A stretch of 64,000 bases of DNA from Streptomyces caelestis (lineage in GTDB: Bacteria; Actinomycetota; Actinomycetes; Streptomycetales; Streptomycetaceae). Under the pieces are notes generated by a model. That model searched no databases. It worked only from the letters and a program-made list of their open reading frames with translations, and was not told the origin of the DNA. The translations under genes were made by a program, and so were the position numbers. The stretch is taken from positions 186,001-250,000 of the forward strand of contig NZ_LGCN01000001.1 in assembly GCF_001279005.1 (NCBI RefSeq), read 5' to 3'. Shown here piece after piece: positions 60,155-64,000 of this stretch. Numbering within the stretch: position 1 is the first letter of the stretch; every line of letters begins with the position of its first letter.

Positions 60155-60912
60155 CGCTCCTGCCCGGCTTCGGCCCGCGCGGCGAGACGGATCTGGGAGA
60201 GGCGTTGTTTCATCTCCCCGATCCCGCCGGCTCCGGCGAGCGGCGCCTGAAGGTCCGGCCAGGAGTGCCGGGCGAGGGCCACGTACTTGCTGCCGGCCAG
60301 CACTGTCACCTCCGCCGACTCGATGCCGCGTTCCCAGACCTGCGCCTGCACGAAGTCCGCGCTGACGCTGCCGGGGTCGCCCACGGTGATGTCGTACGGG
60401 TCGATCTGCGTGGACAGGTCGAGGAGCCCGTGGGCGGCGGAGAGGATGTACTGGCGGCCGCCGTCCTGGAGTAGGGCTTTGGCCGTCTCCCGGCAGGAGC
60501 CGTGGAAGGTGCCGACGTACATCACGCCGGCGGTCACGCGGCGGTCCTGCTTGGCCTTTCCGCAGCCGACGACGACGATCCGGAACCTGCCCGCGCCCTC
60601 GGCGCGGGCCCGCTCCCAGCCGTCCTCGGTCAGAGCACCGCCCCAGATGTCCAGCGCGTCCCGCGTTGCCTCCTGTCCACGAAGGACGTCGCGGCTCTGA
60701 TCCAGGCCGACGTAGCCGATGTCGGCGAGGGACGCCAGGGTCCGCAGGTTGACGGACTTGGGCAGCAGCCCGATCGGGTCCCTGGCCCCGGCGAGGAGGG
60801 CGCGGCGCTGGGCGGGGGTGATGCGGGGTGTGAAGGCTCCGGCCGTACGCGGCCGGTCCGGGGCGCCGGGCGACGTGGCCGTGGCACTGTTGCGGGGGTG
60901 GTCGGTGGTCAT
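60151..60912 (-). CDS. DUF6884-like protein
   Basis: 253 residues. The C-terminal domain begins GRFRIVVVGCGKAKQDRRVTAG and contains MYVGTFHGSCRETAKALLQD, GRQYILSAAHGLLDLSTQIDPYD and WERGIESAEVTVLAGSKYVALA, as in DUF6884 proteins (VxGCGKxK and LSAxHGLL motifs). The N-terminal 90 residues are separate. Function unknown. Start overlaps the upstream stop (ATGA). Confidence 0.78.
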   Translation of the reverse strand: MTTDHPRNSATATSPGAPDRPRTAGAFTPRITPAQRRALLAGARDPIGLLPKSVNLRTLASLADIGYVGLDQSRDVLRGQEATRDALDIWGGALTEDGWERARAEGAGRFRIVVVGCGKAKQDRRVTAGVMYVGTFHGSCRETAKALLQDGGRQYILSAAHGLLDLSTQIDPYDITVGDPGSVSADFVQAQVWERGIESAEVTVLAGSKYVALARHSWPDLQAPLAGAGGIGEMKQRLSQIRLAARAEAGQER

Positions 60913-61271
60913 CGTGTTCCTCGTGATGGGGTCGGCGCCGGCGGGGTGTCAGCCCAGCGGGCGGGCAGGGTGGTGTCGCCGTCTTCCTCGCGGCGCTGGT
61001 CTTCCAGGTCGGCGGCGCGGACGCGGCTGCGGTGCCACTGCTCGGCGGTGTGACCGCTCGGCCGGCGGCACCTTTGTCGGGGCGTGGCTTTGCATGTGGG
61101 GCAGGTCAGGGATGCCGGGCAGGTGTCGCCGATGTCCTCGCCGTCGCAGAAGCCGCAGAGCGGGGCCGTGGCCGGCAGTACGCGCCCGGCCACGTCGACG
61201 AGGAGACCGGCCGCGCGCCAGCCGCGTTCCTCGGCTCTCGTCGACGGTGGCCCGAAGCTCTGGCGGTTCAC
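60909..61271 (-). CDS. Zinc-finger protein, unknown
   Basis: 120 residues from GTG 61271 (GTGA overlap). A Cys/His cluster LCGFCDGEDIGDTCPASLTCPTCKATPRQRC followed by RRPSGHTAEQWHRSR: the pattern CPxC...C...H...H is a zinc-finger type found in small actinobacterial and phage proteins. A DNA- or protein-binding role is possible. Confidence 0.7.
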   Translation of the reverse strand: MNRQSFGPPSTRAEERGWRAAGLLVDVAGRVLPATAPLCGFCDGEDIGDTCPASLTCPTCKATPRQRCRRPSGHTAEQWHRSRVRAADLEDQRREEDGDTTLPARWADTPPAPTPSRGTR

Positions 61272-61717
61272 GCTCCGCCTGTCTCGGCTGCCGGGTCCGC
61301 GCGGACGAAGGACTCGCCCTCGGGCCAGATCGCGATGATCTTGTGGTGGGACAGGAACTCCTTGGCGACCGAGCCCGGCTCGGCGGTGAACAGCAGTGCG
61401 CGGCGGGCCGGGGAGAAGAACCGCGCGCAGTCGCTGATCACTCCATACGCGGCGATGAGCGCGGGGTAGTGCGATCGGTGACAGGCCATCACCACCTCTC
61501 CGGCAGTCGCGTCGAAGAGGTCGGTGGACGCCAGGACGGGATCCGTGACGACGCGGTGCCGCAGGACACGGTGTCCCTTGGCCGTCAGGTGGAAGAGGTA
61601 GGCGGTCAGGACCGCGTTCTCGGAGCGGTCGGCCTCCTCGTCGTTGTCTCGGCCGGGCTGGGGGCGGGCCGGATCGGAAGGGGCCAGGTAGGCGACGTGC
61701 GGACTGTCGGTGGTCAT
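61268..61717 (-). CDS. Hypothetical protein, first of a four-gene unit
   Basis: 149 residues from ATG 61717. N-terminal acidic Asp/Glu region, a helical part (ENAVLTAYLFHLTAKGHRVLRHRVV), then DLFDATAGEVVMACHRSHYPALIAAYGVISDC and LSHHKIIAIWPEGESFV. The last two segments suggest an alpha/beta nuclease-like fold without clear catalytic residues. Not recognised. Confidence 0.65.
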   Translation of the reverse strand: MTTDSPHVAYLAPSDPARPQPGRDNDEEADRSENAVLTAYLFHLTAKGHRVLRHRVVTDPVLASTDLFDATAGEVVMACHRSHYPALIAAYGVISDCARFFSPARRALLFTAEPGSVAKEFLSHHKIIAIWPEGESFVRADPAAETGGA

Positions 61718-62080
61718 GGTGTGGGCGCCTCCGGAGTCGGGTGAGGCGGCGGCGCGGCGACGGCGCGGCGCAGCATCCTGAAAAGAGAGGGGCAGTTGGA
61801 CGGCAGGACGGTGGTGGGGCGCATCCGCCGCGGTGCTGGGGCCGAGGGGATCCCGGCACGGGCCGCGGGTGAGAAGACCTGAACTGGCCGACGCCATCGC
61901 GGTGGGGACCTGGCCGCGATGGACGAGCGTTATCCCGGCGCACACCTGCTGGTGGGGGGCGGGATCAGCCGCGACGGTACGTGCTGATGAGGATCTTTGG
62001 AATCGGCCAGGGTCGCTCTTCCCTTCACATCGTTGGATCTTGAAGTGAGTGGGGAGGCTGGGGAGCGAAGAGCATGTGTG
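61718..62080 (+). other. Intergenic stretch upstream of the four-gene unit
   Basis: About 360 bases with no supported gene. An A/T-richer part with an imperfect repeat (CTTCA near 62019, TGAAG near 62041) may hold the promoter of the 61717 gene or an edge of the IS21 element. Confidence 0.3.
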
Positions 62081-62111
62081 AGGACCCGGCGGCCGAAGGC
62101 CGCCGGGTCCT
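62081..62111 (+). terminator. Strong stem-loop downstream of the zinc-ribbon gene
   Basis: AGGACCCGGCGGCC-gaa-GGCCGCCGGGTCCT, perfect 14-base arms. It lies about 50 bases after the stop of the leftward zinc-ribbon gene and probably terminates it. Confidence 0.55.
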
Positions 62112-62161
62112 GGTGATCGGTGAGGGTCAGACGGAGAGGTCACCGGGGTGCAGGGACGTGT

Positions 62162-62800
62162 TCACGGTGTCCGCCGCAGCGGAGTGATGTCCGGGACGCG
62201 GCTGGTGATCGAGGGGCGGGCGGCTTCCGGGGTGGCCAGCAGGGCGACGATGGTGATCGGCTGGTCGCAGTGCGGGCAGTTGCGGGTCGCGGTGGGTTCC
62301 AACGGGTCCCGGACTCCCGGTTGTTGACGGGGTGCGGGCCGGGCGGTGGGCAGTTCGCCCACCGGTCGCGCCGGTCGCGGGCTCTCGCCGAGACGACGGG
62401 CCCGGTCGTCGTCCCGGGCCTGGCCCCGGCGCCGGTCGGCGTCCTTGCGGCAGGCGGGCGAGCAATAGACCTGCCGGACGGTTCTGGGTGCCGCGAAGGC
62501 GTCGTTGCAGACCGGGCAGGCGCGTTTCTCCAGCGCGTGTTCGCTGGAGCGGGCCTTGGTGCGGCATTCACGCGAGCAGAAGACGCGCTTGGGGCTGACG
62601 TCGGTGGTGAACTCAGTGCTGCAGACCGGGCAGGTCCGCTGGACAGGCACTCTCTGGCGGTTGGCTTCCCGGCAGGCGGGAGAGCAGTAGACCTGGCGGC
62701 TGGTGTGGTCGGTGACGGTGAAGTCCGTCTCGCAGAACGGGCAGCGTCGGGCCGTGTCCGAAGGGACCTCGGCGGTGTTGGGGATGCTGTCACGAGACAC
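62162..62800 (-). CDS. Multi-zinc-ribbon protein, overlapping istB
   Basis: 212 residues from GTG 62800. Four Cys clusters: CPFCETDFTVTDHTSRQVYC, CPVCSTEFTTDVSPKRVFC, CPVCNDAFAAPRTVRQVYC, then CPHCDQPI. The first three also contain SPAC/SREC-type second pairs, so each is a treble-clef-like zinc ribbon. The start overlaps the istB stop by 11 bases, so it is translated with the transposition genes. Possibly an IS-linked DNA-binding passenger. Confidence 0.75.
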   Translation of the reverse strand: MSRDSIPNTAEVPSDTARRCPFCETDFTVTDHTSRQVYCSPACREANRQRVPVQRTCPVCSTEFTTDVSPKRVFCSRECRTKARSSEHALEKRACPVCNDAFAAPRTVRQVYCSPACRKDADRRRGQARDDDRARRLGESPRPARPVGELPTARPAPRQQPGVRDPLEPTATRNCPHCDQPITIVALLATPEAARPSITSRVPDITPLRRTP

Positions 62801-63599
62801 GCGCGTTCACTCCCGCCCGCAAGGCATCGGCTGTGGTCTGGTGGCTGCGAAGCCGGTAGGAGGGGCCGTCGATGCCGGCGACCGCGGCCCGGTGCAGGAG
62901 CCGGTCGAGCATCGCGGCCGCGACCGTGGCGTCCCCGAACGCCCCGGCCCAGTCGGCGATCCCGACGTTGGTCGTCAAGATCGTGGACGATTTCAGATAC
63001 CTCTGGTTGATCACCTGGAACAGGGCCGAGGCCCCGTCCTCGGGCAGCGGGAGATAGCCCAGCTCGTCGATGATCAACAGCTTCGGTCCGGCAAAGAAGT
63101 TCATGCAGGTCTTCCACCGCCCTTCGAGCGCGGCCTTGTGGCACTTGGCCGCGAGTTCGGCGGCTGTGGTGAAGTAGACGCGGTTGCCGGCCTCGACCGC
63201 GGCCCGCCCGAGCGCGACGGACAGCATGGTCTTGCCGACTCCGGGCGGCCCGACGAACAGGACGTTGGAGGCGTCGTCGAGGAAGCGCAGGGTGGCCAGG
63301 TCGCGGATGAGTTTCTCGTCGACGCCCGGCTGGGCGGCGAAGTCGAAGTCGTTCAGGGTCCAGGGTTCGGGCAGACAGGCGAACCGCAGCCGGGCCGCCA
63401 GCCGTCGGGCCTCGGTGGCCTCGACCTCGATCTCCAGCAGCCGTTCCAGGGCCGCGGTCAGCGACATCCGTTCGGCGCGAGCCTGATCACAGACCCGGTT
63501 CAACGCCTCGGCGGCGTCGTTGAGTTTGAGGTAGGACAGATGGCCCCGCAGCTGCTGGAAGCGGCGTGCTTCGCTCATCTGCATCGGCGATGTACTCAC
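62790..63599 (-). CDS. istB: IstB helper ATPase of IS21 family
   Basis: 269 residues from GTG 63599. Walker A FVGPPGVGKTMLSVALG, Walker B LLIIDELGYLPL, sensor-like LTTNVGIADWAGAFGD, and C-terminal LLHRAAVAGIDGPSYRLR, all characteristic of IstB, the AAA+ partner of IstA in IS21 transposition. It overlaps the istA stop. Length normal. Confidence 0.95.
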   Translation of the reverse strand: MSTSPMQMSEARRFQQLRGHLSYLKLNDAAEALNRVCDQARAERMSLTAALERLLEIEVEATEARRLAARLRFACLPEPWTLNDFDFAAQPGVDEKLIRDLATLRFLDDASNVLFVGPPGVGKTMLSVALGRAAVEAGNRVYFTTAAELAAKCHKAALEGRWKTCMNFFAGPKLLIIDELGYLPLPEDGASALFQVINQRYLKSSTILTTNVGIADWAGAFGDATVAAAMLDRLLHRAAVAGIDGPSYRLRSHQTTADALRAGVNARVS

Positions 63600-64000
63600 T
63601 CCTTGTTCTCCTCCTTCGGTGAGGGAACACTCCGCAGCCGGTCGGCCACGGCGGCATAGTGGGACAGGTCGATCACGACCCGTTCGGCCGGATCACCCGC
63701 GGCCTGCTGTCCGCGCAGCCGCTCGGCCTCCGCGAGCGCGGCCGGCGACGGCGGGCGGCGGACCTTGTTCTTGCACGGAGCCCGGTCGGAGAAGGCGGCC
63801 AGCACCTCGCGTTCCAACGCGATCACGTGCCCGGCGTCCCGCACTGTCTGCCCGGCGCCGCGAGGCGCCCGGCGGTGGCGGGCGATGACCGCCCGGCCGG
63901 CGGTGGCGATGCTGAGATGGTCCTCACCGAGCCGGTGCAGGACCCGGACCTGGGCGCCGGGCAGGCCCGGCGGCACCGAGTACAGATTCCCGTCGAAGGA
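63596..64000 (-). CDS. istA: IstA transposase, C-terminal part, 5' end outside window
   Basis: At least 134 codons, open at base 64000. The visible part starts SFDGNLYSVPPGLPGAQVRV, continues VLHRLGEDHLSIATAGRAV, and ends in RVVIDLSHYAAVADRLRSV. This is the C-terminal beta-barrel/tail of IstA; the DDE core lies outside. Overlap with istB as in other IS21 elements. Confidence 0.85.
   Translation of the reverse strand, partial: SFDGNLYSVPPGLPGAQVRVLHRLGEDHLSIATAGRAVIARHRRAPRGAGQTVRDAGHVIALEREVLAAFSDRAPCKNKVRRPPSPAALAEAERLRGQQAAGDPAERVVIDLSHYAAVADRLRSVPSPKEENKE

Larger units (their letters stand above)
62162..64000 (-). mobile_element. IS21-family element with passenger, left end not resolved
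   Basis: istA (partial) and istB overlap and are followed by a zinc-ribbon gene. The istA side runs off the window at 64000. No terminal repeat could be located with confidence; the end near the terminator at 62081 is a guess. Confidence 0.7.

Overview
The window is high-GC DNA with strong G/C bias at third codon positions, frequent GTG/TTG starts and tight ATGA/GTGA overlaps. It carries actinomycete-typical families (MmyB-like XRE, SAV_2336-type, DUF4314, Tad/Flp genes with a LysM protein). The best guess is Streptomyces or a close relative, on a plasmid-like or chromosome-arm accessory region. I saw no rRNA, tRNA or CRISPR array.

Layout. (1) 1-9.2 kb: a minus-strand Tad/Flp-type pilus or secretion operon (LysM protein, TadG/TadE/Flp-like subunits, TadC, TadB, CpaF ATPase, CpaE-like ATPase, SAF protein, two exported proteins). 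(2) 9.3-13.9 kb: small regulators and enzymes (MBL-fold hydrolase, MmyB-like XRE, IclR-type regulator, FabG-type reductase). (3) 13.9-19.1 kb: stem-loops, a wHTH replication-like protein, membrane proteins, an exported HNH nuclease and DUF4314. (4) 19.4-22.9 kb: a P-loop ATPase gene and a protein with three tandem DNA-binding-like repeats, with a shared promoter/operator motif at three start sites. (5) 22.9-36.9 kb: a minus-strand accessory block (lipoprotein, ParB-like protein, TetR, second NAD-dependent DNA ligase, SAV_2336-type protein, degenerate N6-methylase, truncated Mom-like gene). Four transcription units here start from near-identical promoters with a conserved 17-nt spacer. (6) 37.4-47.6 kb: a plus-strand, translationally coupled operon of AAA+wHTH ATPase, SNF2 helicase with DUF3883, DUF1156/COG1743 adenine methylase and DUF499 ATPase. 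This looks like a BREX type 3 core without PglZ and BrxA, and is the best candidate for an undescribed defence system. (7) 47.6-49.4 kb: small unknown genes and transposase debris. (8) 49.7-59.8 kb: an orphan biosynthetic cluster: XRE/TPR-like regulator, a possible precursor peptide, P450, PGM1-like ATP-grasp ligase, Asp/Asn hydroxylase-like enzyme, amidinotransferase, second ATP-grasp ligase, aminoglycoside-phosphotransferase-like kinase and a GpsA paralogue. (9) 59.9-61.7 kb: a four-gene operon of unknown role (DUF6884-like, zinc-finger). (10) 62.1-64 kb: an IS21-family element (istA partial, istB) with an overlapping multi-zinc-ribbon passenger gene.

How the parts work together. The Tad genes would assemble a surface pilus or export machine. 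The 24-36 kb genes look like a regulon, possibly governed by its own TetR. The 34-47 kb genes concentrate DNA-modification functions (N6-methylases, Mom-like acyltransferase, helicase, BrxC-like ATPase), as expected of a defence island. The 49.7-59.8 kb genes suggest a guanidino-modified peptide made by ATP-grasp ligation. Function calls come from reading the translated sequence by eye and were not checked by database search.
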